Counted from the stretch's first letter, positions 1-9,344 are shown. The stretch: 64,000 bases of DNA from Lactobacillus sp. (GCA_022483245.1 JAKVNR010000001.1:868001-932000); one strand, 5' to 3'. A program made the numbers and translations. The notes: generated by a model not told the origin, from the sequence alone.

Positions 1-34
1 ACAGACGCAAAGTTTAAAACACTGATAATATAGT

Positions 35-65
35 GAGGAGCAGATTATGCTCCTCTTTATTTTAT
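35..65 (+). terminator. Intrinsic terminator upstream of the LysR gene
   Basis: An 8-bp perfect stem (GAGGAGCA/TGCTCCTC) with a 5-base loop is followed by a T-rich tract. It probably ends a transcript entering from outside the left edge of the window. Confidence 0.75.
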
Positions 66-82
66 ATTTTTAGGTGACAAGC

Positions 83-1009
83 ATGAATTTACAGCATTTG
101 GTTTATTTTAAAGCATTAGCTAAATATCAACATATGGCACTGACCGCTGAAAGGTTGGATATTACTCAGCCAACTTTGAGCTATGCTATCCGCAAATTAG
201 AAGACGAACTCGGCGTGCCGCTATTTGAGAAGGAAGGACGCAATATTAAACTCAGTCTTTATGGTAGCGAGTTTCTAAAATACGTTGAACAGAGCTTAGA
301 TGCGTTAAATGAAGGAAAGGCACGTTTGCACGATTTATCAACTGGCAACTCGGGCACAATTTCTTTAGGCGTGTCACCAATTATCTCAGAAAGACTGCTT
401 TCACGTATGTTAGCTGGTTTCCACGAAATACATGAAAATAACGATATCAGCTTTCAAATTTTACGAGCAGCAACTGATCAATTGCTCGATCAATTGGAAG
501 CAGAAAAAATGGATGTCGCTTTAGTATCATTGACTGACGCCGCTAAAGTTGGCCGCAAATGGCAGGACCTACAAATTAGTCCCCTAGTTAGTCAACGGCT
601 CGTTGCTATTATGCCAGCTAATCTGGCTTTAGCTAATGAAGAAAAAGTTTCGTTGGAACAATTGGCCCACTATAATATGATCACTTTTTCACACCAAAGT
701 AGTCTTCGCCGACGAGTAGAAAGACTATGGGCCCGCAAGAATATCAAACCACAATCAAACATCGAAACTGACAGCATTGATATCACTATTTCTCTAGTCG
801 CCCAAGGACAAGGGGTAGCCTTGATTCCACAAGGACTTTATCAGCGTCAGCCGCACGAAGGACAGATTAAAATAGTCCCTGTAGCCGATGATGTACAATA
901 TAGAATCTATTTACTGACCAAATCACCTGCCCTGCTGTCACGGATCGCAGGCAAATTCAGCCGTTTTGCAGAAAAATTCTGCTTAGATCATCAAAAACTA
1001 TTCCAGTAA
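83..1009 (+). CDS. LysR-family transcriptional regulator
   Basis: A 308-residue protein with the LysR layout. The N-terminal winged helix-turn-helix covers roughly residues 1-60, including LDITQPTLSYAIRKLEDELG, which has the typical LTR recognition helix. A two-lobed substrate-binding-type effector domain follows from about residue 88. The effector is not identifiable. I chose the ATG at 83 because AGGTG sits about 6 bases upstream; a GTG at 74 is in frame but overlaps that ribosome binding site. The gene lies directly upstream of glpK on the same strand. It may regulate the glycerol genes or an unrelated gene; nothing in the sequence decides this. Confidence 0.85.
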   Translation: MNLQHLVYFKALAKYQHMALTAERLDITQPTLSYAIRKLEDELGVPLFEKEGRNIKLSLYGSEFLKYVEQSLDALNEGKARLHDLSTGNSGTISLGVSPIISERLLSRMLAGFHEIHENNDISFQILRAATDQLLDQLEAEKMDVALVSLTDAAKVGRKWQDLQISPLVSQRLVAIMPANLALANEEKVSLEQLAHYNMITFSHQSSLRRRVERLWARKNIKPQSNIETDSIDITISLVAQGQGVALIPQGLYQRQPHEGQIKIVPVADDVQYRIYLLTKSPALLSRIAGKFSRFAEKFCLDHQKLFQ

Positions 1010-1041
1010 CATATTTATATTTTCTATTAATTGAAACAAAT

Positions 1042-1120
1042 CCTTTTAGTGTTTATCAAAAGTGTTAATGCTAATATTAGAACTGTAGTAAATGATAACG
1101 CTTACATAAACACTAGGAGG
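1042..1120 (+). promoter_or_regulatory. Long inverted repeat spanning the glpK cre and Shine-Dalgarno
   Basis: Bases 1042-1056 can pair without a gap to 1106-1120: 15 pairs, two of them G-U. The right arm contains the whole AGGAGG ribosome binding site of glpK. Nine central pairs (AGTGTTTAT/ATAAACACT) are perfect, and the cre site lies in the loop. If transcription starts upstream of 1042 this would sequester the ribosome binding site. If it starts inside the loop, the repeat can act only as DNA. I could not fix the promoter. Confidence 0.45.
1093..1106 (+). promoter_or_regulatory. cre (CcpA operator) upstream of glpK
   Basis: TGATAACGCTTACA matches the cre consensus TGWNANCGNTNWCA at every position. 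It lies 24 bases before the glpK start. CcpA, encoded at 34 kb in this window, would be expected to repress glpK here when preferred sugars are present. Confidence 0.8.
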
Positions 1121-1129
1121 TTTTTGTTT

Positions 1130-2638
1130 ATGGCAGACGAAAAGTATATTTTAGTTATCGATGAAGGTACTACTAGTACCCGTTCTATCCTGCTGAACCG
1201 TCACGGCGAACAAGTAGCTGTTGACCAGCGTGAATTTACCCAATACTTCCCAAAGCCAGGCTGGGTTGAACACGACGCTAACGAAATTTGGAACGGCGTT
1301 TTGTCAACTGTTGCTAATGTCTTTATTCAAACTGGCATTAAGCCTGAACAAATTGCTGGTATTGGTATCGACAACCAACGTGAATCAACTGTTATCTGGG
1401 ACAAGAACACTGGCTTGCCAATTTACCACGAAGTTTGTTGGCAATCACGTCAATCAGAAGATATTGCTAACAAGCTGAGTGAAGAAGGCCACAAAGACGA
1501 AATCCACGAAAAGACTGGTTTGCTGATCGACCCTTACTTCTCAGCAACTAAGATTCGTTGGATTTTGGACCACGTTCCTGGCTCACAAGAAAGAGCTGAA
1601 AAAGGCGAATTGCTGTTCGGTACTATTGACTGCTGGTTGGTATGGAAATTAACTGGTGGTGACTCTCACTACACTGACTACACCAACGCATCACGTACCA
1701 TGTTGTTCAACATCAACACCTTAACTTGGGACAAGGACATCTTAAGCTGGTTAAACATTCCAGAAAAGATGATGCCAGAAGTACGTGAAAACGCTGGTGA
1801 CTTTGGCTTGACCCAACCATATCACTTCTACGGCTCAAGAGTTCCAATTTCAGGTTGTATCGGTGACCAACAAGCTTCATTGTTCGGTCAATTAGCCTTT
1901 GAAGTTGGTGACGTTAAGAACACTTACGGTACTGGTGCCTTCACTTTGATGAACATTGGTACTAAACCAAAACTGTCACACAACAACCTGGTTACTTGTA
2001 TCGCTTATGGTATGAACGGCGAAGTTAACTTCTGTCTTGAAGGTTCAGTATATGTTGCTGGTTCAGCTCTGCAATGGCTGCGTGACGGCATGAAGATGAT
2101 CGAGGATTCCGCTGAATCAGAAGACGCTGCAAATGCTTCTAAAGACGATGACGAAGTATACGTAGTCCCAGCCTTCACTGGTTTAGGTGCTCCATACTGG
2201 AAACCAAACGCACGTGGTGCTGTCTTCGGCTTAACTCGTGGTACTACCAACAACGACTTCATCAAGGCTACCCTGCAATCATTAGCATACCAAACCAAAG
2301 ACTTGGTAGACGCTATGAAGGAAGACTCAGGCGTTGATATTCCATCACTTCACGTTGACGGTGGTGCTGCACGTAACAACTACCTGTTACAATTCCAAGC
2401 AGATATCTTAGGCATGCCAGTTATCCGGGCAGCTAACGTTGAATCAACTGCTTTGGGTGCAGGCTTCATGGCCGGCTTAGGTGTAGGCTTCTGGAAGGAC
2501 CAAGACGAATTGAAGTCATTGGTTAACACTGGTACTACCTTCAACCCTAAGATGAGTGAAGACAGACGTAAGAAGTTGTACGCTGGTTGGCAACAAGCTG
2601 TTAAGGCAACCATCGAATACGACCCAACTAAGAACTAA
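1130..2638 (+). CDS. glpK: Glycerol kinase
   Basis: Phosphorylates glycerol to sn-glycerol-3-phosphate with ATP in the cytoplasm. The 502-residue length is normal for the family. The FGGY phosphate-binding motif DEGTTSTRS is at residues 11-19. His232 in [11 protein letters not shown] aligns with the histidine that HPr phosphorylates in enterococcal GlpK, so PTS-dependent activation is likely. The ATG at 1130 follows an AGGAGG at 1115-1120; an in-frame upstream extension to 1031 lacks a ribosome binding site and is not family sequence. Codon choice is strongly biased (GAC, AAC, TTC, CAC), suggesting high expression. No glpF facilitator gene is adjacent. A terminator separates it from glpO. Confidence 0.97.
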   Translation: MADEKYILVIDEGTTSTRSILLNRHGEQVAVDQREFTQYFPKPGWVEHDANEIWNGVLSTVANVFIQTGIKPEQIAGIGIDNQRESTVIWDKNTGLPIYHEVCWQSRQSEDIANKLSEEGHKDEIHEKTGLLIDPYFSATKIRWILDHVPGSQERAEKGELLFGTIDCWLVWKLTGGDSHYTDYTNASRTMLFNINTLTWDKDILSWLNIPEKMMPEVRENAGDFGLTQPYHFYGSRVPISGCIGDQQASLFGQLAFEVGDVKNTYGTGAFTLMNIGTKPKLSHNNLVTCIAYGMNGEVNFCLEGSVYVAGSALQWLRDGMKMIEDSAESEDAANASKDDDEVYVVPAFTGLGAPYWKPNARGAVFGLTRGTTNNDFIKATLQSLAYQTKDLVDAMKEDSGVDIPSLHVDGGAARNNYLLQFQADILGMPVIRAANVESTALGAGFMAGLGVGFWKDQDELKSLVNTGTTFNPKMSEDRRKKLYAGWQQAVKATIEYDPTKN

Positions 2639-2652
2639 TCAGGTTCTTAGAC

Positions 2653-2678
2653 AAAAACAGGCTTCGGCCTGTTTTTTT
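2653..2678 (+). terminator. glpK terminator
   Basis: AAAAACAGGC, a TTCG tetraloop and GCCTGTTTTTTT form a classic intrinsic terminator just after the glpK stop codon. Confidence 0.9.
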
Positions 2679-2738
2679 GTTAGCAGATAATAAATTTTTT
2701 CTATTAATTTTTAGTCATTTTTAGGTTTTTTATTCTTC

Positions 2739-2752
2739 CGAAAGCGCTATCA
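2739..2752 (+). promoter_or_regulatory. cre-like site upstream of glpO
   Basis: CGAAAGCGCTATCA matches the cre consensus at 13 of 14 positions (C for T at position 1). It lies 45 bases before the glpO start, so glpO is probably under the same CcpA control as glpK. Confidence 0.65.
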
Positions 2753-2796
2753 TAGAATATGTAAGTTGAAATTATCCGAATAAGGAGATTGAAATT

Positions 2797-4557
2797 ATGG
2801 CTTTTTCATACAAAACTAGAAAAGAAGAAATTGATCGCTTGAAGTCAGGCGAAAAGTTTGATCTGTTAATCATCGGTGCTGGTATTACTGGTGCTGGTTT
2901 AGCACACCAAGCTCAAAAGTTAGGCATGAAGGTTGCTATCGTTGATAAGCAAGACTTCGCTGCTGGTACTTCATCACGTTCAACTCGTTTGGTTCACGGT
3001 GGTATCCGTTACCTGAAGACCTTCGACGTTAAAGTTGTTTCAGAAACTGTTAGTGAACGTGACAACCTGCAACACATTGCACCACAATTGGTACAACCAG
3101 ACCCAATGATTCTGCCTATTTACGACGAACCAGGTACTACTTTTGACATGTTCTCAGTTAAAGTAGCTATGGATCTGTACGACCACTTAGCACACATTAA
3201 CGAAACTCCACACCTGAAGCAATACGCTAACTACACTATTAGCAAAGACGAAGCTTTGAAGCGGGTTAAAGGCTTGAACCCTAACCACTTAGTTGGTGCT
3301 GGTGTTTACCTTGACTACCAAGACAACGATACTCGTTTCGTAATTGAACACATCAAGAAGGCTCACGACGAAGGTACAGTTGCTGTATCACGTTTGGAAG
3401 CTGTTAAGATTGTTCACAACGAACGCAACCAAGTTGTTGGTGCTGAAGTTAAAGACGTTTGGGACGGCGGCGATGGTTCTAAGTTCACTATCCATGCAAA
3501 CATGGTAGTTGACTGTGCTGGTCCATTCTCAGACTTCGTACGTGTATTGGACTCAAACGAGCCAAAGGAACAACACGTTCGTCCAACCAAGGGTGTTCAC
3601 TTTGTTGTTGACGGTTCTAAGTTAACTGTTAAGCAACCTATTTACTTCGGTTCAGGTACTAACGACGGCCGTATGATCTTCGTTATCCCACGGGAAGGCA
3701 AGACTTACTTCGGTACTACTGACACCGACTACCATGGTGACTTTAACCACCCAGACGTAACTCAATGGGATGTTGACTACCTGTTGAACATCATTAACTC
3801 ACGTTGGCCAGAAGCTCACTTGACTGTAAACGACATCGAATCTTCATGGTCAGGTTTACGTCCATTGTTAGGTAGCGCAAAGCCTAAGGTTGATGCTGCA
3901 ACTGGTGCTTCAAAGGCTCCTACTGCTGACGCTCCATCATCAGTATCACGTGGTTCATCATTCACTATTGCTGACGACGGTTTAGCAGTTCTGTCAGGTG
4001 GTAAGTTAACTGACCACCGTCTGATGGCTATGAACTCATTAGAAAAGATCATCGACTACTTCAAGGAACACTTCAACGAAGACTTCACTTGGAACGATGA
4101 CATTGCTATGGAACCTGTTTCAGGTGGTGACTTCAACCCAGAAGGCGACATCCACGAAGAATTAGAGAAGATTGCTAAGCCAGGTACTTCAAAGGGCTTA
4201 ACTGCTGATGAAGCTTACTCTATGGCTTCAGAATACGGTACTAATGCTGCTAAGATCTTCTCCTACGTTGACGAAGGCTTCAAGGCATACGAAGGCTTAA
4301 GCTTATACGAAAGTCTGCGTCTGCACTACGGTATCGAAGAAGAAATGGTCTTAGACCCTATCGACTACCTTGAAAGAAGAACTTACTGGATTACCTTCCA
4401 CCTGGAACAAATCGACACTGTTAAGGATGCAGTTGTTGCTGTAATCGCTAAGGAATTGAACTACTCAGACGATCAATTAGCAGCTGCTAAGAAGGAAGTT
4501 CAAGAAGTTATCGATGCTCGTGGCTTGAAGGACTTAAAAGCTAAGGCTAACGCTTAA
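2797..4557 (+). CDS. glpO: Alpha-glycerophosphate oxidase (FAD-dependent)
   Basis: Oxidises sn-glycerol-3-phosphate to dihydroxyacetone phosphate, passing electrons to O2 with release of H2O2. The 586-residue protein starts with an FAD-binding GAGITGAG at residues 27-34 and the GlpD/GlpO signature GTSSRSTRLVHGGIRYL near residues 62-78. A polar, Ala/Ser/Thr-rich insert around residues 365-395 is the kind of extra segment that separates lactic-acid-bacterial oxidases from quinone-linked GlpD dehydrogenases. That is my reason for preferring GlpO. The ATG follows AAGGAG at 2782-2787. Codon bias is as strong as in glpK, pointing to an abundant enzyme. It has its own terminator. Confidence 0.93.
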   Translation: MAFSYKTRKEEIDRLKSGEKFDLLIIGAGITGAGLAHQAQKLGMKVAIVDKQDFAAGTSSRSTRLVHGGIRYLKTFDVKVVSETVSERDNLQHIAPQLVQPDPMILPIYDEPGTTFDMFSVKVAMDLYDHLAHINETPHLKQYANYTISKDEALKRVKGLNPNHLVGAGVYLDYQDNDTRFVIEHIKKAHDEGTVAVSRLEAVKIVHNERNQVVGAEVKDVWDGGDGSKFTIHANMVVDCAGPFSDFVRVLDSNEPKEQHVRPTKGVHFVVDGSKLTVKQPIYFGSGTNDGRMIFVIPREGKTYFGTTDTDYHGDFNHPDVTQWDVDYLLNIINSRWPEAHLTVNDIESSWSGLRPLLGSAKPKVDAATGASKAPTADAPSSVSRGSSFTIADDGLAVLSGGKLTDHRLMAMNSLEKIIDYFKEHFNEDFTWNDDIAMEPVSGGDFNPEGDIHEELEKIAKPGTSKGLTADEAYSMASEYGTNAAKIFSYVDEGFKAYEGLSLYESLRLHYGIEEEMVLDPIDYLERRTYWITFHLEQIDTVKDAVVAVIAKELNYSDDQLAAAKKEVQEVIDARGLKDLKAKANA

Positions 4558-4585
4558 TCATTAAGTATTAGTAATTAGTTCAAAT

Positions 4586-4616
4586 AAAAAGGAGTTCCAA
4601 TCGGAACTCCTTTTTT
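4586..4616 (+). terminator. glpO terminator
   Basis: AAAAAGGAGTTCC pairs with GGAACTCCTTTTTT across a 4-base loop. The A-tract on the 5' side lets it also serve the convergent minus-strand aldehyde dehydrogenase gene. Confidence 0.9.
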
Positions 4617-4639
4617 GTATGCAAATTATTTCTTTTAAT

Positions 4640-6010
4640 TTACTTCGTTACATCAATAACTAAGTGTTCATTGACAAAAGCCATGATGCCTAATTCACTT
4701 AGTTCGCGGCCATAGCCTGACTTCTTTACGCCGCCAAATGGCAATTCACCAGCAGTAATCCAGCGCCCATTAATCACTGTCATGCCTGTTTCAATTTGCG
4801 CTGCAACTGCTTGAGCTCGTTTAATGTTGCTGGAAATTACTGATGAGCCTAAACCGTAGCTTGAATTGTTAGCCAGTTCAATGGCTTCATCTTCATCTTT
4901 AACTTTGTAAATTTCAGCGACTGGGCCAAATAATTCTTGGTCAAAAATTGGGTTGTTTTGATCAATATCGGTCAAAATGATTGGCGCAAAGAAAGCGCCT
5001 TGGCCCTTACCTGGGAACTTATAAGCCACTTTTGCCCCTGCTGCGATGGCACTATCAACTTGCTTTTGCAATTTGTCAGCTGCGCGTTGGGAATTCATCG
5101 GGGCAATCGTTGTTTGTTCATCTAACGGATCACCAGGTTTTAACTGACTAAAGATTTCCTTTAAGTCAGTCAATACTTCATCGTATTTATCCTCAGTCAC
5201 GATAATACGTTTAGAGGAGGTGCAGACTTGACCATCGTTGTAAGTCCGTGCATCGCTTAAAGCTTGTTTTAATTGGTCAGAATCTGCATCATCTAACACG
5301 ATAAAGGCATCGTTACCGCCAAGTTCCATAGTCGACTTTTTCAGGTTCTTGCCGGCAGCTTCGGCCACACTAACGCCGCCGCGCTCAGACCCAGTCAAAG
5401 CCACGCCTTGAATTCTTGGATCGGCAATCACTTGGTCAATTTGATCATAGCTGAGGTACAGGTTAAGCAAGGCACCTTCTGGTGCGCCAGCCCGGTGGAT
5501 CAGTTTTTGAATTAAAGCGGCTGAACTTGGGACGTTATGGGCGTGCTTCAAGATAATTGGGTTACCAACCACGAAGTTCGGGGCAAAGACCCGGATTACT
5601 TGATACAGTGGGAAGTTCCAAGGCTCACAGGCTAAAATTACGCCAGTAGCTTGTTTTAAGTAATAAGCCTTACCTAAGTCAGTTTTCAGCGGAGTGGTCT
5701 CTAATAATTTACTGCCGTTTTGAGCATAGTAATCACAAATTTCAGCACAGATATCAACTTCTTCGCGGGCTTCACCGATTAATTTGCCCATTTCTTTTGT
5801 CATGAGCGTGGCAATTTCTTCTTTGTGCTCGCGCAGGCTGTCGGCAATCTTTTGTAATTGCTCAGCCCGGACAGCTGGCTCTTCATGACGCCACTTTTTA
5901 TAGAGGGCATGAGCCAGTGCTAAAGTTTCTTCAATGCGCTGGCTAGTTGGGTTATCAAAGCTGGCAAAAGTTTCGCCAGTATATGGGTTGATTGATTGAT
6001 ATTTAGACAT
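4640..6010 (-). CDS. NAD(P)-dependent aldehyde dehydrogenase, succinate-semialdehyde type
   Basis: A 456-residue ALDH-superfamily enzyme that oxidises an aldehyde to its acid. The nicotinamide-site motif [14 protein letters not shown] and the catalytic cysteine in [13 protein letters not shown] are present. The C-terminal [17 protein letters not shown] is typical of the GabD/Sad-like group common in lactobacilli. I chose the ATG at 6010 because AAAGGT lies a few bases upstream; an in-frame start at 6025 lacks one. It is the last gene of the minus-strand accessory block and is preceded by a large hairpin. The true substrate is unknown; a semialdehyde or glycolaldehyde-like product of the upstream aldolase is possible. 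Confidence 0.9.
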   Translation of the reverse strand: MSKYQSINPYTGETFASFDNPTSQRIEETLALAHALYKKWRHEEPAVRAEQLQKIADSLREHKEEIATLMTKEMGKLIGEAREEVDICAEICDYYAQNGSKLLETTPLKTDLGKAYYLKQATGVILACEPWNFPLYQVIRVFAPNFVVGNPIILKHAHNVPSSAALIQKLIHRAGAPEGALLNLYLSYDQIDQVIADPRIQGVALTGSERGGVSVAEAAGKNLKKSTMELGGNDAFIVLDDADSDQLKQALSDARTYNDGQVCTSSKRIIVTEDKYDEVLTDLKEIFSQLKPGDPLDEQTTIAPMNSQRAADKLQKQVDSAIAAGAKVAYKFPGKGQGAFFAPIILTDIDQNNPIFDQELFGPVAEIYKVKDEDEAIELANNSSYGLGSSVISSNIKRAQAVAAQIETGMTVINGRWITAGELPFGGVKKSGYGRELSELGIMAFVNEHLVIDVTK

Positions 6011-6035
6011 AAACTTACCTTTCAAAGTTTTTAAT

Positions 6036-6105
6036 AAAAAGGCTCACAAACTCGTTTAAAAAAGCGATATCAATTATCAGCTATAAAATGAGTTATGAGC
6101 CTTTT
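6036..6105 (-). terminator. Large hairpin with T-tract between the dehydrogenase pseudogene and the aldehyde dehydrogenase
   Basis: Read on the minus strand, AAAAGGCTCA pairs with TGAGCCTTTT across a partly paired interior, followed by TTTTTATT. Most of the roughly 30 bases on each side can pair imperfectly. I see no clear promoter between it and the upstream gene. It may be the operon terminator or an internal attenuator that limits expression of the aldehyde dehydrogenase. Confidence 0.6.
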
Positions 6106-6121
6106 AGTACTAAAACTCAAC

Positions 6122-7005
6122 TTATTTTAAAAAGTTTGGATCTTCAAAAGCTGGATGAGGATATTTATAGAATCCTTCGCCAGCTAATTGACCCGTATGC
6201 CCTGCTTCAATCATTGTAGAAAGTTTCTCAGCTATTAATTTAGAAGCAGGATTTTCTTTTGCTCGTGCCGCATTAATTGCATGTACCGTTCTAAGCCCTA
6301 CCATGTCCAACGTCATAAATGGTCCCATGGGCGCTCCTGACGAATTCATCCAATCTTTATCAATTGTTTGATAGTCTGCAACTCCCGTTGCCCATAAATA
6401 AAGAGCAGAACTTAAAAATGGGATTAGCATTGCATTCATCAGATAACCTGGATTTTCCTTTTGAAGAACAACAGGCATCATTTTGATCTTTCTAGCAAAT
6501 GTGACAACTTCCTCAATAACTGATTGTTTTGTTTGAGGATTGCCAACAATCTCTGCTGTGTTAAATTGCCAAATATGATTGGCAAAGTGCATATGTAAGA
6601 AGCGTTTAGGATCCTTAAAATATTTCACTAGCTGACTAGGCATATAAGTTGAAGAATTACTTGCCACAATTGTTTTATCATTTACATATTGATTTAATTG
6701 CTCATAAAATTCTTTTTTGGCTTCTATTTTTTCAGGAACAGCTTCAATAATATAATCAGCTTCTTTAAATGGTTTGTCCCAATCGCTAGTAATCATTTTG
6801 ATATTTGCTAGTGCATGATCAAATTCTTCATCTGTCAAATTTAAATCACGATGATAAAGTGGTCTTAATGCCTCTAGCCTCTTTTTGGCACGATCAGGAT
6901 GCGGATTCCAAATATTGACTGAAAATCTCCACTCAGTGCTGTTTGAAAAGCAATTTGACTTCCCAAAGTACCTGCACCGGCCACAGTTAAATTATTAATT
7001 GTCAT
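6122..7005 (-). pseudogene. 3-hydroxyacyl-CoA dehydrogenase-family protein, frameshifted
   Basis: The first 26 codons from the ATG at 7005 encode a normal NAD-binding start, VAGAGTLGSQIAFQTALSG. The frame then breaks near 6926-6929. After a shift of two bases the reading resumes as FSVNIWNPHPDRAKKR and continues to the stop at 6122. Removing one GA from the GAGA at that point restores a 293-residue frame with no stop. Downstream parts are typical of the family (EAVPEKIEAKKEFYEQL, VASNSSTYMPS, GPFMTLDMVGL). The intact protein would reduce or oxidise a 3-hydroxy acid or acyl-CoA; L-gulonate 3-dehydrogenase is in the same superfamily. The ribosome binding site AGAAGGTG is intact, so the lesion looks recent, or is a sequencing error. 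Confidence 0.85.
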
Positions 7006-7032
7006 ACATTTTCACCTTCTAACGAATAGATA

Positions 7033-8304
7033 CTAGACAACTGCTGCCAGTAATTGGCCAATTTTTACAAATAGCCAGCCAACCCAAGTAGTAATAGGAG
7101 AAACCAAGGCAGTAACTGCGCTAAATTTATCAACGGCTGCAATATGTGCCATGTGACCAGCAACTCTGAAGGCATCTGAAGTGGCGGTACCACAGTAGAG
7201 CATTACTATACTGATTAATACCCCAGCTACCAGCATTCTAAAAATGTTACGCTTACAGAATGGTGCTACCAAAGCGAATAGGAATGATAAGGAGGCCAAG
7301 TCAACGAATGGTAATACCTTATTACCTGGTAAAATAAAGGTTAGTAGCAGAATAAGCGGAATTAACAGCAAACCAGTTGTTAATACGGCGGCATCATCAA
7401 TTAGCAAGGCAGTATCCATACCGATATAAAAAGTTCTCTTCGGGAACCATTCTTTGAGCTTTTTAATGACGTGATCTTTAACCATCGTTAAGCCTGAAAC
7501 TAATACGTTAACTACTACAGGCAGTAAGTACATAGCTGCTGAAATATTCACACCTAGTTTCAAAACATCTGAAACATTGTATCCTGCTAAGATACCTAAC
7601 AAAGCACCAATAATAAATCCGAAGATAATTGGTTCACCCAAAGTTCCTAGCTTTTTATGAATTGCTTCAGGGTCCCAATTAATATTTTTAACTCCAGGAA
7701 TACGTTCACAAATCCAATTTGCAATTAAACCAAATGGTGCCCAAGCCAAGCAAGTTAAGTGCGGAAAGGCTATCCCCGATAAATCTTTATTAGGAAATTG
7801 TTTCTGTACGATTGGCTGTGTAATATCGCCGACTACTAAACACAGAGCGAATAGAAGCCACGTCAGGCCAACAGAAATCCAAAAGTTTTTGGTACTTGCA
7901 TAAATAACTGCACCAACGATTAAGAACAGCCAATAATTAAAAATGTCCAAGTCGACTGTTTTGGTAAGCTTTAATAAAATCATCAAAGCATTGATCACCA
8001 AAAAGCCAATCACACAAGTGAACATCACGGGTGAACTCCAAGCAATAGTAGAAGCACTACCCCAGCCAATATCAGTAGCGGTTAGATGAAGGCCAAATCT
8101 TCTAACCATTGCCTTAGAGGCAGGCCCTAAAGCATCTAGCATCAAATTAATAACTAAGTTTACACCGGTAAAACCAACACCCACCAACATACCAGCTTTA
8201 AAGGCATCCCAGAACTTCATCCGGAAGATTAAGCCAACTACTAGAAAAATGATGGGCATCATGACAGTCGAACCTAAGTTGACTATCCATTCAACGACAG
8301 CCAT
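7033..8304 (-). CDS. PTS galactitol-type permease IIC component (orphan)
   Basis: A 423-residue, very hydrophobic protein with about 10 membrane segments. It matches the galactitol IIC (GatC) family, with GVGFTGVNLVINLM near residue 41 and AAMYLLPVVVNVLVSGL in the second half. In a normal system IIC transports the sugar alcohol while IIB and IIA supply phosphate. No IIA or IIB gene is present in this operon or elsewhere in the window. The cluster carries its own sugar kinase, so this IIC may transport without phosphorylating, or may borrow IIA/IIB proteins encoded elsewhere. It sits 28 bases after the 2-hydroxyacid dehydrogenase start-to-stop junction in the same operon. Confidence 0.9.
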   Translation of the reverse strand: MAVVEWIVNLGSTVMMPIIFLVVGLIFRMKFWDAFKAGMLVGVGFTGVNLVINLMLDALGPASKAMVRRFGLHLTATDIGWGSASTIAWSSPVMFTCVIGFLVINALMILLKLTKTVDLDIFNYWLFLIVGAVIYASTKNFWISVGLTWLLFALCLVVGDITQPIVQKQFPNKDLSGIAFPHLTCLAWAPFGLIANWICERIPGVKNINWDPEAIHKKLGTLGEPIIFGFIIGALLGILAGYNVSDVLKLGVNISAAMYLLPVVVNVLVSGLTMVKDHVIKKLKEWFPKRTFYIGMDTALLIDDAAVLTTGLLLIPLILLLTFILPGNKVLPFVDLASLSFLFALVAPFCKRNIFRMLVAGVLISIVMLYCGTATSDAFRVAGHMAHIAAVDKFSAVTALVSPITTWVGWLFVKIGQLLAAVV

Positions 8305-8330
8305 TATTTCTTCCTCCTATCATTGAACTA

Positions 8331-9329
8331 TTATTTATGCCCAGCTAAAAAACGTTGAGCAAACAATTTTGGTGTATTTCTGAAAGCATCAGCAGTAGTG
8401 CCAGCAGAATGTGATGTTAAAACTACATTATCTAGTTTCAACAATGGAGAATCCGATGGTAATGGCTCATTATCATAAGTATCTAATGCAGCACCAGCAA
8501 TCTTATGATCTTGTAGCGCTTTAATTAAAGCATCCTCATCAACTAAAGCTGATCGTGCATCATTAATGAAATAAGTATTTGGCCCCATTAATTCAAAAAT
8601 ATGCTGGTTAATAATATGATGAGTTTCTTTGGTCGCACGCATATGAATGGAAATAATATCTGCTTCCTTAACTAATTCATCTAAGTCAGTATACTTTTCG
8701 GCAATGTCACTCTTATCAACATAGGGATCGTAGTAAATAATTCGTGCGCCAAACCCCTTTAGAAAACCAGCTACCATTTGGCCAATATGACCAAAACCGA
8801 TGATACCAATAGTTTTACCACCGATTTCTGGAACATAATTTTTATTAGGGAAGTCTTTAAACCAGATATCTTGATGCATTTTTGCATTCATTAAACCGAT
8901 ATTTCTTGTTAGTGCGAGCATTAATCCAACTGTAAATTCGGCCACAGCTCTAGCATTTCTACCCGCTGTATTCATAACCTCAATACCCTTGCTTTTAGCG
9001 TAATCGAGATCTACATTTTCCATGCCTCCACGTAAGACACCTATGTATTTCAAATTAGTTGCTCTATCAATCAAGTTCTTACCAATTGGTGTAAATTGAG
9101 TGATGATCATATCAAATTGATCAATATCTTTTAAAAGACTAGGATCACTAATTGTAATCGAATTAGCACCATTCTGCTCTACTTTGATATTGTCTGCTTG
9201 CAAATCTTCAACACTATCATGGCTCCAGTCGCGAATGACCACTTCATCACCATTATCTACAAATGCTTGCAGACCATTTTTTAACATTTCTGGGTCAATT
9301 AAATTATCACCAAACGCTAAAATTTTCAT
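8331..9329 (-). CDS. D-isomer-specific 2-hydroxyacid dehydrogenase
   Basis: A 332-residue NAD(P)-dependent dehydrogenase of the SerA/formate dehydrogenase-like superfamily. It interconverts a 2-hydroxy acid and its 2-oxo acid. The Rossmann motif GFGHIG is at residues 178-183. The substrate-binding arginine lies in NDARSALVDEDAL, the glutamate in DTYDNEP, and the catalytic histidine in LTSHSAGTT. The N-terminal catalytic half is diverged, so the substrate cannot be read from sequence. Gene spacing of 15 bases to the SDR gene upstream places both in one transcript. A role on a sugar-acid intermediate is inference from the neighbours. Confidence 0.9.
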   Translation of the reverse strand: MKILAFGDNLIDPEMLKNGLQAFVDNGDEVVIRDWSHDSVEDLQADNIKVEQNGANSITISDPSLLKDIDQFDMIITQFTPIGKNLIDRATNLKYIGVLRGGMENVDLDYAKSKGIEVMNTAGRNARAVAEFTVGLMLALTRNIGLMNAKMHQDIWFKDFPNKNYVPEIGGKTIGIIGFGHIGQMVAGFLKGFGARIIYYDPYVDKSDIAEKYTDLDELVKEADIISIHMRATKETHHIINQHIFELMGPNTYFINDARSALVDEDALIKALQDHKIAGAALDTYDNEPLPSDSPLLKLDNVVLTSHSAGTTADAFRNTPKLFAQRFLAGHK

Positions 9330-9344
9330 AATTTTTCCTCCGAA

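Noticed and set aside
1031..1129. A 33-codon N-terminal extension of glycerol kinase
   Set aside because: It lacks a ribosome binding site, is not family sequence and covers the cre. The ATG at 1130 directly follows AGGAGG.
2765..2797. Direct repeat TTGAAATTAT around the glpO ribosome binding site
   Set aside because: A short A/T-rich repeat. No structure or known regulator fits, and it could be chance.
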